Below, in pieces: positions 28,943 through 37,818 of a DNA stretch of 64,000 bases (position 1 is the stretch's first letter; every line of letters starts with the position of its first letter). The DNA lies in the NCBI GenBank assembly GCA_017626055.1, contig JAGAJM010000004.1, forward strand, positions 340,698 through 404,697. The letters run 5' to 3'. The stretch is from a bacterium. GTDB lineage: Bacteria; Cyanobacteriota; Vampirovibrionia; Gastranaerophilales; Gastranaerophilaceae. The notes beneath the pieces were generated by a model. That model was not told where the DNA came from and did not search any database. It was given only the letters and a program-made list of their open reading frames with translations. Made by a program: the position numbers and the translations under genes.

Positions 28943-29884
28943 ATGAATAAAATTTTATGGCTAGGCGCCTTGATCGTATTTGTATTTGTGACAGTTTTTG
29001 TTGTTTCTTTAGATACAACTCAGACTCATCGTGTACAATTTAGTAATCAAGATTTTGCCATAAAAAATGAAGGTAACGAAGTTGTTAATAATTCAATTCA
29101 TGGCACAAATGCAAATGTAAAATTTAGTGATTCAAAGTTTACTAATAAAGGTATTTCAGCCACAGATACTAAGTTGAATTTAAACTCAACAAAAGTTGGT
29201 TTAAGTGATTCTTCAAATTTGAACGTAAAAGATGTGAGTATCGGTAATTCTTCTGATTTTAATTCTAAGAATGTGAAATTTAAAGATAATTCAAAATATT
29301 CATACCAAGGAACTGAATTTGGAGATAAAGCAGCAAATTATGGTAATCAAGATTTGGATTTTGAAACTCAGAGTACTGGATTTAAAAATTCAAACCCAAT
29401 TGAATATAAGAATTTAGATACAGAACATTTGGATAATGTTCTTGCTAACGCTAAAAATTATAAATACCAAAGTACAGATGTAAGTAACAAACCATTTCAA
29501 CAAAAATCAAGATACCAATATAAAAATATTGATTGGAATACTTGGAGAAGTGAATTCGTTAATAAAATTCTTGATGATAGTTTAACTATTCGTAGTTTAG
29601 ATACCTATGGTCAAGGAGCTTGGTTCTTTTATTCTTTTGATGTTTCAAGTGAGGGTAAAATTTCGAATATTACTATCAAGTCAATGTATTTAAAAGATGA
29701 AGATAAGAAAAGAGTTGCACAACTAATTCAAAGTTATCAATACAAAGAAATTACAGTTTTTCCTGCAAATACGAATCGTAAAAGTGCAAGAGTTTCAGCA
29801 GTCATGATGCTTTCAAATGAAACAAAACACTCTTCGCCAAATGATTTTAATGATTTTGAGCAAATAAGATTAAAAATCAAATAA
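28943..29884 (+). CDS. Membrane-anchored protein with repeat region and TonB-C-like domain
   Basis: 313 aa. One N-terminal membrane helix (ILWLGALIVFVFVTVFVVSL), then ~150 residues of N/K/S/D-rich repeats in which strands such as NVKFSDSKFTNKG, NLNVKDVSIGNSS and KNVKFKDNSKYSYQG recur with a period of about 10-16, suggesting a beta-solenoid spacer. The C-terminal ~105 residues (WNTWRSEFVNKILD... SFDVSSEGKISNITI) resemble the TonB C-terminal fold. The same kind of C-terminus occurs on the DUF1822-like giant protein at 4.9-8.9 kb. Third gene of the VWA/FHA operon. Confidence 0.65.
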   Translation: MNKILWLGALIVFVFVTVFVVSLDTTQTHRVQFSNQDFAIKNEGNEVVNNSIHGTNANVKFSDSKFTNKGISATDTKLNLNSTKVGLSDSSNLNVKDVSIGNSSDFNSKNVKFKDNSKYSYQGTEFGDKAANYGNQDLDFETQSTGFKNSNPIEYKNLDTEHLDNVLANAKNYKYQSTDVSNKPFQQKSRYQYKNIDWNTWRSEFVNKILDDSLTIRSLDTYGQGAWFFYSFDVSSEGKISNITIKSMYLKDEDKKRVAQLIQSYQYKEITVFPANTNRKSARVSAVMMLSNETKHSSPNDFNDFEQIRLKIK

Positions 29885-30748
29885 TTATTCAAAGAATTCT
29901 ATAATCCTACCAACCAATGTTGGGGGATTATTTTCTAAAGTTGAAGTTGTGATATCTATTGAATATTTATCGTTAAGTTCTTTTTGCACTTGTTTTAAAG
30001 GTGTTTGCATGATTTTTCTAATAGCGTCGTCATCAGCTAATTTCATACTTTCCCCTTCGCCAATAATTTGGTATGCAAAATCTTTATTTTCGTGCCAATT
30101 GATAACAAATTTTCTTTGATATCCACAATATTTACCATTCTCTTTTATAGAGTTAAAGTCTGTTTCAATAGTAATGTCGTGTAATTGTCTTAATCTTGAG
30201 ATTAGAGGGGATTGCTCAATTGTAGATACAATTCTTTCGTGAAAATTCCCGATTATATCAAATTCTCCAGATTTTTTCTTTGTAGGAACAAATGTTGATA
30301 GTTGCTTTACTAAATCTTCGGCTTGTTCAAACTGATCAAATAAAGATGAATGAACATCGCTTTTAAAAGTATCAGAACTAGAAAAACTATCGACCCTTGA
30401 GTTGTCTTTTTTTATACTGAAATCTAGTGGTTGTTTGATTATTGTCTTATTTCCTTTTTCGATAGCAATTCCTGCAACTCTTTCGCTGAATGGATTTTTC
30501 CCAAAATGAAAATACCCAAGGACAATGTTGATTAATGAGTTGTCTTTTTGATTTTGGTCAACTTTGTCTAACATTTTTGCAGGGGTGATGGTGCCATATT
30601 TTGATATAAATTCATCGTTTGGCGCAACTGCAAGTTTTAAATACATTTCGTGTTGTTTTAAGATTTCTGGTAAATCCTTAATGATGTTTTTCTTGATTTT
30701 TAACGCAGTAAAACTAACGGGGTGCGTATATTTATTATCTATTTCCAC
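29885..30748 (-). CDS. VSFTA-tagged hypothetical protein
   Basis: 287 aa, starting with GTG at 30748 preceded by AGAGGA. The N-terminus HPVSFTALKIKKN carries the lineage F-T tag. The rest is mixed alpha/beta with no recognised motif. The stop is adjacent to that of the convergent TonB-C gene. Function unknown. Confidence 0.6.
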   Translation of the reverse strand: MEIDNKYTHPVSFTALKIKKNIIKDLPEILKQHEMYLKLAVAPNDEFISKYGTITPAKMLDKVDQNQKDNSLINIVLGYFHFGKNPFSERVAGIAIEKGNKTIIKQPLDFSIKKDNSRVDSFSSSDTFKSDVHSSLFDQFEQAEDLVKQLSTFVPTKKKSGEFDIIGNFHERIVSTIEQSPLISRLRQLHDITIETDFNSIKENGKYCGYQRKFVINWHENKDFAYQIIGEGESMKLADDDAIRKIMQTPLKQVQKELNDKYSIDITTSTLENNPPTLVGRIIEFFE

Positions 30749-30789
30749 TTACATATCCTCTAAAAAGTTGTCTATGCTTATATATTGCA

Positions 30790-30823
30790 CAAAAAAAAGA
30801 GGTTTGTAAACCTCTTTTTTTTA
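30790..30823 (-). terminator. Rho-independent terminator
   Basis: AAAAAAGAGGTTT / AAACCTCTTTTTT stem with a very short loop, just after the stop of the 194-aa gene on the minus strand; A and T runs on both sides. Confidence 0.75.
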
Positions 30824-30824
30824 A

Positions 30825-31409
30825 TTATTTGAATTCTTGTCCAGTGATTACTTTAGCAATTCTTTGAAGTACAGAGTCTTGTTTCATTTCGTCCCAAGAC
30901 TTATACAATGCTTTGTGAGCTTCAAATCCTTCTCTTGTAACACGTAAGAATAATGGATTTTCTGGATTATCTTCTAACATTTCTACAATGATTTCTTCCA
31001 TTCTAGTTGGGATTCTTATACTCATTGCAGTTGTTTTTACACGTGGGTCTTCGTTTGTTCCAATATTTTTCATTGAACGGATGAATGTCACAGGAGGATC
31101 TGAAAGTTCTTGAACAATCTTGTTCATGTAATCATCCCCTTTGTATGCACTAATTTTTCTTAGTCCGTCAAAGTTTTCAAGTTTTCTCTCTTCTCCAACT
31201 CTTAAAGATTTATACATTCTGTTAAGTGTTGAATCTTCGATATCTCTAACTGGGTGAAGTATTGCAGATACAAATTCATCCATAATATCTTGGATACCTT
31301 TTGTATGCAGTTCTGGTAAATTTACCTGTTGGCACACTACACCTAATGCTCTTCTTGGATTATGTGTATGTGTAATCTGAGGTATAAACCCAACATTGTA
31401 AACTTTCAT
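30825..31409 (-). CDS. Conserved hypothetical protein
   Basis: 194 aa, soluble, no family recognised. N-terminus MKVYNVGFIPQITHTHNPRR; the C-terminal half is helical (RMEEIIVEMLEDNPENPLFL). AAAGGATA precedes the ATG. Divergent from the TPR-glycosyltransferase gene; the 184-bp intergenic region has a perfect 16-bp palindrome. Confidence 0.6.
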   Translation of the reverse strand: MKVYNVGFIPQITHTHNPRRALGVVCQQVNLPELHTKGIQDIMDEFVSAILHPVRDIEDSTLNRMYKSLRVGEERKLENFDGLRKISAYKGDDYMNKIVQELSDPPVTFIRSMKNIGTNEDPRVKTTAMSIRIPTRMEEIIVEMLEDNPENPLFLRVTREGFEAHKALYKSWDEMKQDSVLQRIAKVITGQEFK

Positions 31410-31523
31410 ATATTATATCCTTTCTGAGAGTTGTATTTCTATTTAAATATTTGCAGAGATTAAAATTAATTTGTTCATATAATACTTGTAAAAAATATTT
31501 TTTGCTACTCTTTTAGTAAAAAT

Positions 31524-31539
31524 ATTACAAATTTGTAAT
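31524..31539. promoter_or_regulatory. Palindromic operator-like site
   Basis: ATTACAAATTTGTAAT is a perfect 16-bp palindrome between two divergent genes. Related GTAACAAATTTGTAAA and GTAACAAATATTTGCAAA occur in the regions before the VWA gene (about 26560-26578) and the DUF1822-like/RFTG genes (about 8988-9006). In such AT-rich DNA this may be chance. Confidence 0.35.
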
Positions 31540-31578
31540 AAATTCATATAGCCGTACCACGCCTTTTTTTGAGCTATG

Positions 31579-31587
31579 TGCTATTAT
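31579..31587 (+). promoter_or_regulatory. Extended -10 of a predicted leaderless promoter (TPR-glycosyltransferase)
   Basis: TGcTATTAT then GTTCTT then ATG 31594; no ribosome-binding site. Confidence 0.65.
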
Positions 31588-31593
31588 GTTCTT

Positions 31594-33261
31594 ATGATAA
31601 AAGAAGAGATAAAAATTTTACTATCCGTTGATGAGCATGCCCTTGAAGAAAATCAAATTTCTTCAAGAATGATGACTAATTTAGATGAATTTATTTTACA
31701 ATCTTCAGTATCAGAATCTAGTATTACTGCGGAAGTTTTTAATATCTATAAAAAATTCGTATCAATGAAGCAAAATGCGCCAGAGGGTATGAAAAATGAA
31801 TTGTTTCTTGCTATGCGTAATTATATTAAAGAACGAACTTCTGTTGGTGCATATTTAGATGCACTTTTTATGTATAGATTTTTACTTGTTAAGTCGAAAA
31901 TTTCTACTGCAAGTTATCACGAAATCGCAGAAATTCTTACTAATTTAGGTCAATATGAATTGGGCTTAGAGTTTATTAAATTATACGAGCGTGTTGAAAC
32001 TAACAAACCCTTGCGTATTCTTACAATGGCTAATTTTTATAATTTGCATATGAAAGATTATAGAACTGCTATTAAGTATTACGAACAGTATTTGAAGATA
32101 GATGAAACAAAATCTGTTGTTTATACTATTGTGGCAAGTTTATATGCTAAAGAATATGGCGAATTGAGTTTAAAAGATCAGATTTATTACTTTGAAAAAG
32201 CCTACAAATTAAAACCAAAAGATAGATTAATCCTACATGGTTTGGCTTTTGGATATGAAAAATATGGAGATAGAAGTAAAGCTAATCGTTTTTATCAAGA
32301 ATTATTAGAGGTTGATCCAACTGCAACTGATTATTATAACTACGGAGCATTTTTAATTAGTTGTGGTGAATTTGAGCTTGGTCATAAGTATTTTACAAAA
32401 CGTTTTGAAACTGGGGATATAAATCTAAAATACCCATTAGAAAATGATATTGAACGTAAATGGGATTTTAAATCTGATATTTCCAGCAAAACTCTACTTG
32501 TTCATTATGAGCAAGGTTTTGGTGATACTTTTATGTATTGTAGGTTTGTGCCGTTGTTAAAAGGTATTGCAAAAAAAGTTGTGTTTGTTGTTCAGGATGA
32601 AGTGTATGACCTGATAAAAGGTTCAAAATTCTTGACAGGTATAAAATTGGTGTCGTCAAAAGAAGATTTGTCTAAAGTTAAATATGATGTGCATATGGCA
32701 CTTTTAGATACTCCTTTTGTGTTAAAAACCAGACCGAATACAATTCCAACTCCAGAGGGTTATTTAAAAGTTAGCACTGCAAAAGTTAAGGAATATGGAA
32801 AGCTATACATAAAACCAACAAAGAAAATAAGAGTTGGGGTGGCTTACCAAGGTGATAAGTCTGCAAATTATAATGGCAGAGATATAGATTTTACTAGATT
32901 TAATAGAATTTTCTCACTTGAAGGATTTGAGTTTTATTCATTAACTAAAGACGTTGTTGAAAGTGATAAAGTTGTTGCGTTGGGTGATACTTTTAAGGAT
33001 TTTACTGATACGGCTTGCGCTATTAAAAATATGGATATTGTGATTTCTACTGATAATGTTATTTTGAACTTAGCTGGAGCTTTAGGGGTGAAAAGTTATG
33101 CATTGTTTAATAAACACCCTAATTTTAGATGGTATCAACTGAATGGTGAAAATGTAGGTTGGTATAGGTCAGTTATGGCTATTCAAGCTGAGGAAAATAA
33201 TTGTTGGACAACAGTTTTTTCTGAATTAATAAATATTTTGTGTGAATATCGAAACAGATAG
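31594..33261 (+). CDS. TPR protein with glycosyltransferase family 9-like C-terminus
   Basis: 555 aa from ATG 31594. Residues ~95-290 contain TPR-type helix pairs (TAIKYYEQYLKIDETKS, RSKANRFYQELLEVDPTATD). The C-terminal ~270 residues follow the TPR-GT9 pattern: LVHYEQGFGDTFMYCRFVPL, RVGVAYQGDKSANYNGRDID and VISTDNVILNLAGALG, a GT-B fold like ADP-heptose transferases. Target may be a glycoprotein or surface polymer; no partner genes nearby. Followed by another lineage-tag gene. Confidence 0.75.
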   Translation: MIKEEIKILLSVDEHALEENQISSRMMTNLDEFILQSSVSESSITAEVFNIYKKFVSMKQNAPEGMKNELFLAMRNYIKERTSVGAYLDALFMYRFLLVKSKISTASYHEIAEILTNLGQYELGLEFIKLYERVETNKPLRILTMANFYNLHMKDYRTAIKYYEQYLKIDETKSVVYTIVASLYAKEYGELSLKDQIYYFEKAYKLKPKDRLILHGLAFGYEKYGDRSKANRFYQELLEVDPTATDYYNYGAFLISCGEFELGHKYFTKRFETGDINLKYPLENDIERKWDFKSDISSKTLLVHYEQGFGDTFMYCRFVPLLKGIAKKVVFVVQDEVYDLIKGSKFLTGIKLVSSKEDLSKVKYDVHMALLDTPFVLKTRPNTIPTPEGYLKVSTAKVKEYGKLYIKPTKKIRVGVAYQGDKSANYNGRDIDFTRFNRIFSLEGFEFYSLTKDVVESDKVVALGDTFKDFTDTACAIKNMDIVISTDNVILNLAGALGVKSYALFNKHPNFRWYQLNGENVGWYRSVMAIQAEENNCWTTVFSELINILCEYRNR

Positions 33262-33296
33262 CAAAAATATTTTTTAGGCGTTTTCATGCTTGTGTT

Positions 33297-33716
33297 ATGA
33301 AAATTAATCCAATATCGTTCGGACAAACATTTGTAAATAGTTCATTCCAGAATTTATCTTATGAGAATAAAGAAAAATTGGGCCCATCAATTGCGATTGG
33401 TGAATATTTTCCGATGGATATTTTTATGGGTGCAAGAGGAAGTAATGAGTTAGTTGTTGAAATGACAAGGGCTAATGAATGGGATTATTTATTTAGCTCT
33501 GGAGAAATAGAACCAACAGAAGAAAATATTGCTTCTTATCATATACAAAAAGCCTTTGAATATGTTTATGAAGCAATACATGGTAAAAAGAAATATCCAG
33601 TTGAAAAGTTGATTATAAGGGATTTAGATAATTTAGACTCAAAAGATATTATGGATAAAATTGTAGATGCTGTTGAAGACTACAATGAAAAACACAGAAA
33701 ACTTTTTGAAAATTAA
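33297..33716 (+). CDS. ISFGQ-tagged small hypothetical protein
   Basis: 139 aa. N-terminus KINPISFGQTFVNSSF carries the lineage tag. The remainder is acidic, with a C-terminal helix (DIMDKIVDAVEDYNEKHRKL). No ribosome-binding site is visible; a weak CATGCT lies 6 nt before the ATG, so a leaderless start is possible. Function unknown. Confidence 0.55.
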   Translation: MKINPISFGQTFVNSSFQNLSYENKEKLGPSIAIGEYFPMDIFMGARGSNELVVEMTRANEWDYLFSSGEIEPTEENIASYHIQKAFEYVYEAIHGKKKYPVEKLIIRDLDNLDSKDIMDKIVDAVEDYNEKHRKLFEN

Positions 33717-33778
33717 TGGATTGTGGTAATGCAATAATTTTTGTACTACCATAGGAAGGTATTGTTAAGAGGTTTTAA

Positions 33779-34138
33779 ATGAAAACGAGTAAAGTAAATT
33801 ATTTCACAATGGTAAGGAATAACCTAACACAAGTTGGGCAGGTTGCCAATGTTGAGATAATTGATGCAAAGCTTGCTAATTTTAAAACTCCTGTATATCA
33901 AAGGCGATTACCAAATAAGTTGATAGCATTATCATATAGAACAAAACCATCAGAAAATGTAATTGTAGATACTGTTGAAATTGTGTCATCAAAGGGTGTA
34001 GAGGCTATAAAAACTACGACATTGACTAAATTAACTAAGGGAGAAACTGCACAGTATTTACAAGTTATAACTAAAAAGTTTTTGGATGACTTGGGTAATG
34101 TAGCCAGAACCTTGACAAAACAAAGGTTTATCAAGTAG
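33779..34138 (+). CDS. Hypothetical protein
   Basis: 119 aa, basic, no family recognised. AAGAGG before the ATG. Sequence alternates strands and ends in a basic helix (LDDLGNVARTLTKQRFIK). Lies 62 bp before tRNA-fMet. Confidence 0.55.
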   Translation: MKTSKVNYFTMVRNNLTQVGQVANVEIIDAKLANFKTPVYQRRLPNKLIALSYRTKPSENVIVDTVEIVSSKGVEAIKTTTLTKLTKGETAQYLQVITKKFLDDLGNVARTLTKQRFIK

Positions 34139-34200
34139 AAAAGAAAAGGCTTGATTTTTAATATTTAGCGTAGATAATTAATTATGCAAAGCGAATATAT

Positions 34201-34277
<77 letters not shown>

Positions 34278-34284
34278 TTTAGTA

Positions 34285-34319
34285 AAAAAGAGTTTTGATT
34301 TAATCAAAACTCTTTTTTT
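34285..34319 (+). terminator. Terminator after tRNA-fMet
   Basis: AAAAGAGTTTTGATT / AATCAAAACTCTTTT, perfect 15-bp stem with minimal loop and a T run. Confidence 0.85.
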
Positions 34320-34508
34320 GTTTAATTTTTAAATATTTTGTTTAATATTGTAGAAAGTGTTACTATTACTGCTTTTTGACTAATTTCATTTCTATTGATT
34401 TAAATTGTAAATTTTTGTAAAGATTTCAAAAACGGAGATATCCTTAATTTTTTATCTTAAAAATGGGTTATCATATCCTTGTGGTTAATAAATTAAGGAG
34501 GAAAATTT

Positions 34509-34736
34509 ATGTTAACACCAAGAGAAAAAGAAGTTTTAGAGTTAGTTTGTAAAGGATACTCAAATTCTCAGATTGCTAATGAACTGATTATAAGCACTCA
34601 TACAGCAAAGGCTCACGTTACATCAATCATTAGGAAGTTAGGATTAGAAAATCGGACTTTGGTTGCTTGCTATGCTGTTCAAAAACATCTTGTTGATATT
34701 GATTTTGAATCGATGAAATATCTCAAAGATTATTAA
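34509..34736 (+). CDS. Stand-alone LuxR/GerE-type HTH protein
   Basis: 75 aa consisting only of the LuxR helix-turn-helix: LTPREKEVLELVCKGYSNSQ, IANELIISTHTAKAHVTSII and RKLGLENRTLVACYA. No receiver or ligand domain, so regulation must be by its own level or a partner. TAAGGAGG precedes the ATG. It is followed by a strong terminator and then tRNA-Arg, so it lies just outside the island. Confidence 0.85.
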   Translation: MLTPREKEVLELVCKGYSNSQIANELIISTHTAKAHVTSIIRKLGLENRTLVACYAVQKHLVDIDFESMKYLKDY

Positions 34737-34749
34737 AGATATAATGGTG

Positions 34750-34788
34750 CAATTACGGGGTTCTGCTTGGGCTCCGTAATTGTTTATT
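34750..34788 (+). terminator. Rho-independent terminator
   Basis: CAATTACGG / CCGTAATTG stem with a ~15-nt loop followed by TTTATTATT, 14 bp after the LuxR-type gene. Confidence 0.7.
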
Positions 34789-34871
34789 ATTGTTGAATGT
34801 ATAAAAACTGGACAAATAATAAAATATCTACTTGCAAGAAAAAATTTTCGTGCTAAGATAAAGGAACACAA

Positions 34872-34945
<74 letters not shown>

Positions 34946-34965
34946 TATTTTTTTGCCCTTGTCAG

Positions 34966-34987
34966 ATTTTCGTGGCATTTTCGTGGC
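34966..34987. repeat. Tandem 11-bp repeat next to tRNA-Arg
   Basis: ATTTTCGTGGC twice in tandem, 21 bp after the tRNA 3' end. Position suggests an integrase arm/core-site remnant. Confidence 0.5.
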
Positions 34988-35025
34988 ATTAGTTAAAATA
35001 ATATAAATGTTGATAGTATTAGTAT

Positions 35026-35067
35026 TATAGTTTTTCGGACACTTTTTATAGTTTTTCGGACACTTTT
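35026..35067. repeat. Perfect tandem 21-bp repeat containing TTTTTCGGACACTTTT
   Basis: Two identical 21-bp units (35026-35046 and 35047-35067), each TATAG followed by TTTTTCGGACACTTTT. The same CGGAC core recurs in both orientations up to 35275. These may be transposase-binding sites. Confidence 0.7.
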
Positions 35068-35156
35068 GAAATCGGTTTTTGCCATTCTTAATCGCTATGA
35101 TTGGCTTTGTGTTTGAGTTGTACCTGCTTCCCCAAGTCTGAGAGTCGGGGTTTTGA

Positions 35157-35275
35157 AAAGTCCGAAATGTCCGGTTATTAGGACGAAAATGTCCGGTATC
35201 TTTCCATAAAATTTTATAAAATTACCAAGTTTCCCTATTATATTTGAATTGCGGCCAAGTGCAAAAAGCGGACAT
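35157..35275. repeat. Cluster of inverted GTCCG/CGGAC motifs
   Basis: AAAAGTCCGAAA (35157), TGTCCGGT at 35168 and 35190 (22 bp apart) and CGGACATTTT at ~35269. Orientation of the first three is opposite to the tandem 21-bp pair. TGTCCGG as the outermost bases would fit a Mu/Tn7-type left end, but no matching right end was found. Confidence 0.45.
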
Positions 35276-35569
35276 TTTGTGCAATTTACCAATCAGAATT
35301 TATACTAAACTCGGAAGAAGCCCGCAAATTGTGCTTTTTAGAATTATAATTATTTCGCATAATTCTATGATATTTACCCCTAAGTCGGAAGTAATTTTTT
35401 AGTGGGAAATCGCTTCCCTGACTTTATTTTTCAAATATTATATCGAAATAAATTCCAAAACTTATGTATGACTTTTCTAAAAGTATGTGTAAAAAATATC
35501 GGATTAATTTTACCCCTCAAAGCTGGAAGCAGAATTGAGAGAAAGTAGCAGATTTTTGCTAAATAATAA

Positions 35570-35624
35570 ATTCAAACCCTGTTTAAATTGCGTTTAAAAG
35601 GTGTTCAAAAGCAGTTTTATAAAA
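35570..35624 (+). repeat. Array of five 11-bp tandem units, upstream of the transposase
   Basis: Units start at 35570, 35581, 35592, 35603 and 35614: ATTCAAACCCT, GTTTAAATTGC, GTTTAAAAGGT, GTTCAAAAGCA and GTTTTATAAAA. Period is exactly 11 bp (one helical turn), 122 bp before the transposase ATG. The other noncoding DNA between the tRNA and 35745 shows the repeats listed above and no gene. Confidence 0.75.
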
Positions 35625-35745
35625 TTTTCTGCTTAAAATTCAGATATAATGGAACACAAAACAACACATTTCCCCCTCAAACACTTCCATTTTGAGAGAA
35701 ACCAGTCTAACATACAGTAGCTTCAATAATAAATAAGGATACGGC

Positions 35746-37818
35746 ATGGCAGAAATTAATAATAACGATATTTGGATTGATGTTGAAACACTCGCGAAAT
35801 TGAAAAACATTACTCGTCGAGCTGTTCGGCTTGCTCTTAATCAGAATAAATATGAATACAAAGTTGAAAATATTAGAGGCGGAAAAACATACAAAATTAA
35901 ATTATCAACACTTGAAGAAGAACTTCAGCTTAAGTATTTTCAGGAATATTATGATGATTATAAAACGTGTGAGAATGAAGTTATTGAACTATCTAATCTC
36001 AACATAAAACAAGAAAAACTTATATCCGAAAACCAGAGAAAAATTGCACTCGCAAAGTATGATCTGATTTATGCTTGGCTTGATTTTAGAAAAGAATACA
36101 AAAGGGACAAGTTGAAAACAAGCGGCAACGTACCCGATAAAGAATTTTTGCAATTATATAATACAGGAATGTTTCAGGAAGAGATTTTTAAAATCTTGGG
36201 CAAAGTCTCAATCGGCTCACTTTATCGCTGGCGGGCACTTTTAGATTATAACAAAGATTGGACGGCACTTGTCGGACAATATAAATATTCAACAAGAAAA
36301 GAATACCGAACAACCTTAAATGAAGAACAAATTAAAATATTTATACAGATTTTGTTATCACCAAGTGCGTTTTCAATAGGTAAAGCAATTTCTTTAACTA
36401 AGCATATTTTAAAAGAACGCGGGCAGGAAATTTTGCCCAAAGATATTACTTTTAGAAGGTACGCAGAATGGTTCAGAGATAATAATTTTGATAAATGGAC
36501 TCTCGCAAGAGACGGAGAGAAAGCACTTAAAGATAAAGTAAGTCCGTTCATAGTTAGAAACGCAGCACTTTTAAAAGCGGGGCAAGTGCTTGTTGCCGAC
36601 GGGCATACACTTAACTTCCAAGTGATAAACCCGTTTACAGGCAAACCCTGCCGAGCGACTTTGCTTGGGTTCTTGGATTGGAAATCCGGCGGGCTTGTCG
36701 GATACGACATTATGCTTGAAGAATGTACGCAAAATATTGCATCAGCTCTTCGTAACGCGATTTTAAAAATGGATCACATTCCTGAATATGTTTACCAAGA
36801 TAACGGCCGGGCTTTTAAAAGCAAGTTTTTCAATGGTGATAAAAAGTTTGAGGAACTTGGTTTTACAGGAGTATATAACAAACTCGGAATAAAACCTGTC
36901 TATGCCACTCCATACAATGCTCGAGCAAAAGTCATCGAGCGTTTCTTTTTGGATTTTCAGGAGAGTTTTGAAAAGCTAATTCCAAGCTATATCGGCACAA
37001 GCATTGAAAACAAGCCGGCATATTTGATGCGAAACGAAAAATTGCACAAAAACATCCACGAAAAATTTGGCTTCACTCCAACGATAGAACAGGCTCTTAA
37101 AATGATTGATAAATGGCTTGAATTCAAACACTCGCAACCTTGTCCGAATGCTAAAGATAAAACAATTCAAGAAGTTTTAAACGAAATCGAAAAGCAAAAT
37201 ATTGACGAAAACTCACTTGATGATTTGATGATGGCACAAGAAATTAAGAGTATCGGCAGAAACGGAATCCGGTTTTTGAAAGCTGATTATTTTGACGAGG
37301 CACTATATGGTATCAAAGAAAAAACGGTTATAAAGTACAACCTGTTCGATTTGTCGTATATTAAGGTTTATTCAATGAAGGGTGAGTTTATCTGTAAAGC
37401 AAAACGTATAACTGAAACTCATCCGCTTGCTTATCAAATGGGCGATATCAAAGATATTGAGGACTACAAACAGAAGATTGAAAAACAACAAAAGCTCCGT
37501 AGAAAAACTATTAAGGCGGTTCGAGAACATTTCAATTTAGAGGATATGGATTATATTGAAAAAGAATTGATGCAAAATATTCGTTTACCCAAACCTGAGC
37601 CTATTAAAGAAATAACGGTTCAACCTGAACCAAAGCCGAAACAGAATTTTGAACCGAAAGTTAAAACTTCAATTGTTGCAAGGCCGATATTTAAAAGTGC
37701 ATACGAGCGTTATGAATGGCATATGCAGAATGGTTGTATCTGCCCTGAAGATAGAACGTGGCTTGCAAATTACATAAAATCTGACGAATACAAAGAAATA
37801 TACGGAAAGGAGCAGTAA
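35746..37818 (+). CDS. Mu-like DDE transposase (MuA/TniA-type)
   Basis: 690 aa. N-terminal winged-helix DNA-binding domain (IWIDVETLAKLKNITRRAVR, 9-58), a second HTH region (~135-165), then an integrase-type catalytic core with D285 (VLVADGHTLNF), D352 (YQDNGRAFKSKF) and E398 (ARAKVIERFFLDFQ). C-terminal region ~560-690 is basic and helical and could bind the ATPase partner. AAGGA before the ATG. It cuts and joins transposon ends by a Mu/Tn7-family mechanism. The next gene overlaps the stop. Confidence 0.9.
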   Translation: MAEINNNDIWIDVETLAKLKNITRRAVRLALNQNKYEYKVENIRGGKTYKIKLSTLEEELQLKYFQEYYDDYKTCENEVIELSNLNIKQEKLISENQRKIALAKYDLIYAWLDFRKEYKRDKLKTSGNVPDKEFLQLYNTGMFQEEIFKILGKVSIGSLYRWRALLDYNKDWTALVGQYKYSTRKEYRTTLNEEQIKIFIQILLSPSAFSIGKAISLTKHILKERGQEILPKDITFRRYAEWFRDNNFDKWTLARDGEKALKDKVSPFIVRNAALLKAGQVLVADGHTLNFQVINPFTGKPCRATLLGFLDWKSGGLVGYDIMLEECTQNIASALRNAILKMDHIPEYVYQDNGRAFKSKFFNGDKKFEELGFTGVYNKLGIKPVYATPYNARAKVIERFFLDFQESFEKLIPSYIGTSIENKPAYLMRNEKLHKNIHEKFGFTPTIEQALKMIDKWLEFKHSQPCPNAKDKTIQEVLNEIEKQNIDENSLDDLMMAQEIKSIGRNGIRFLKADYFDEALYGIKEKTVIKYNLFDLSYIKVYSMKGEFICKAKRITETHPLAYQMGDIKDIEDYKQKIEKQQKLRRKTIKAVREHFNLEDMDYIEKELMQNIRLPKPEPIKEITVQPEPKPKQNFEPKVKTSIVARPIFKSAYERYEWHMQNGCICPEDRTWLANYIKSDEYKEIYGKEQ

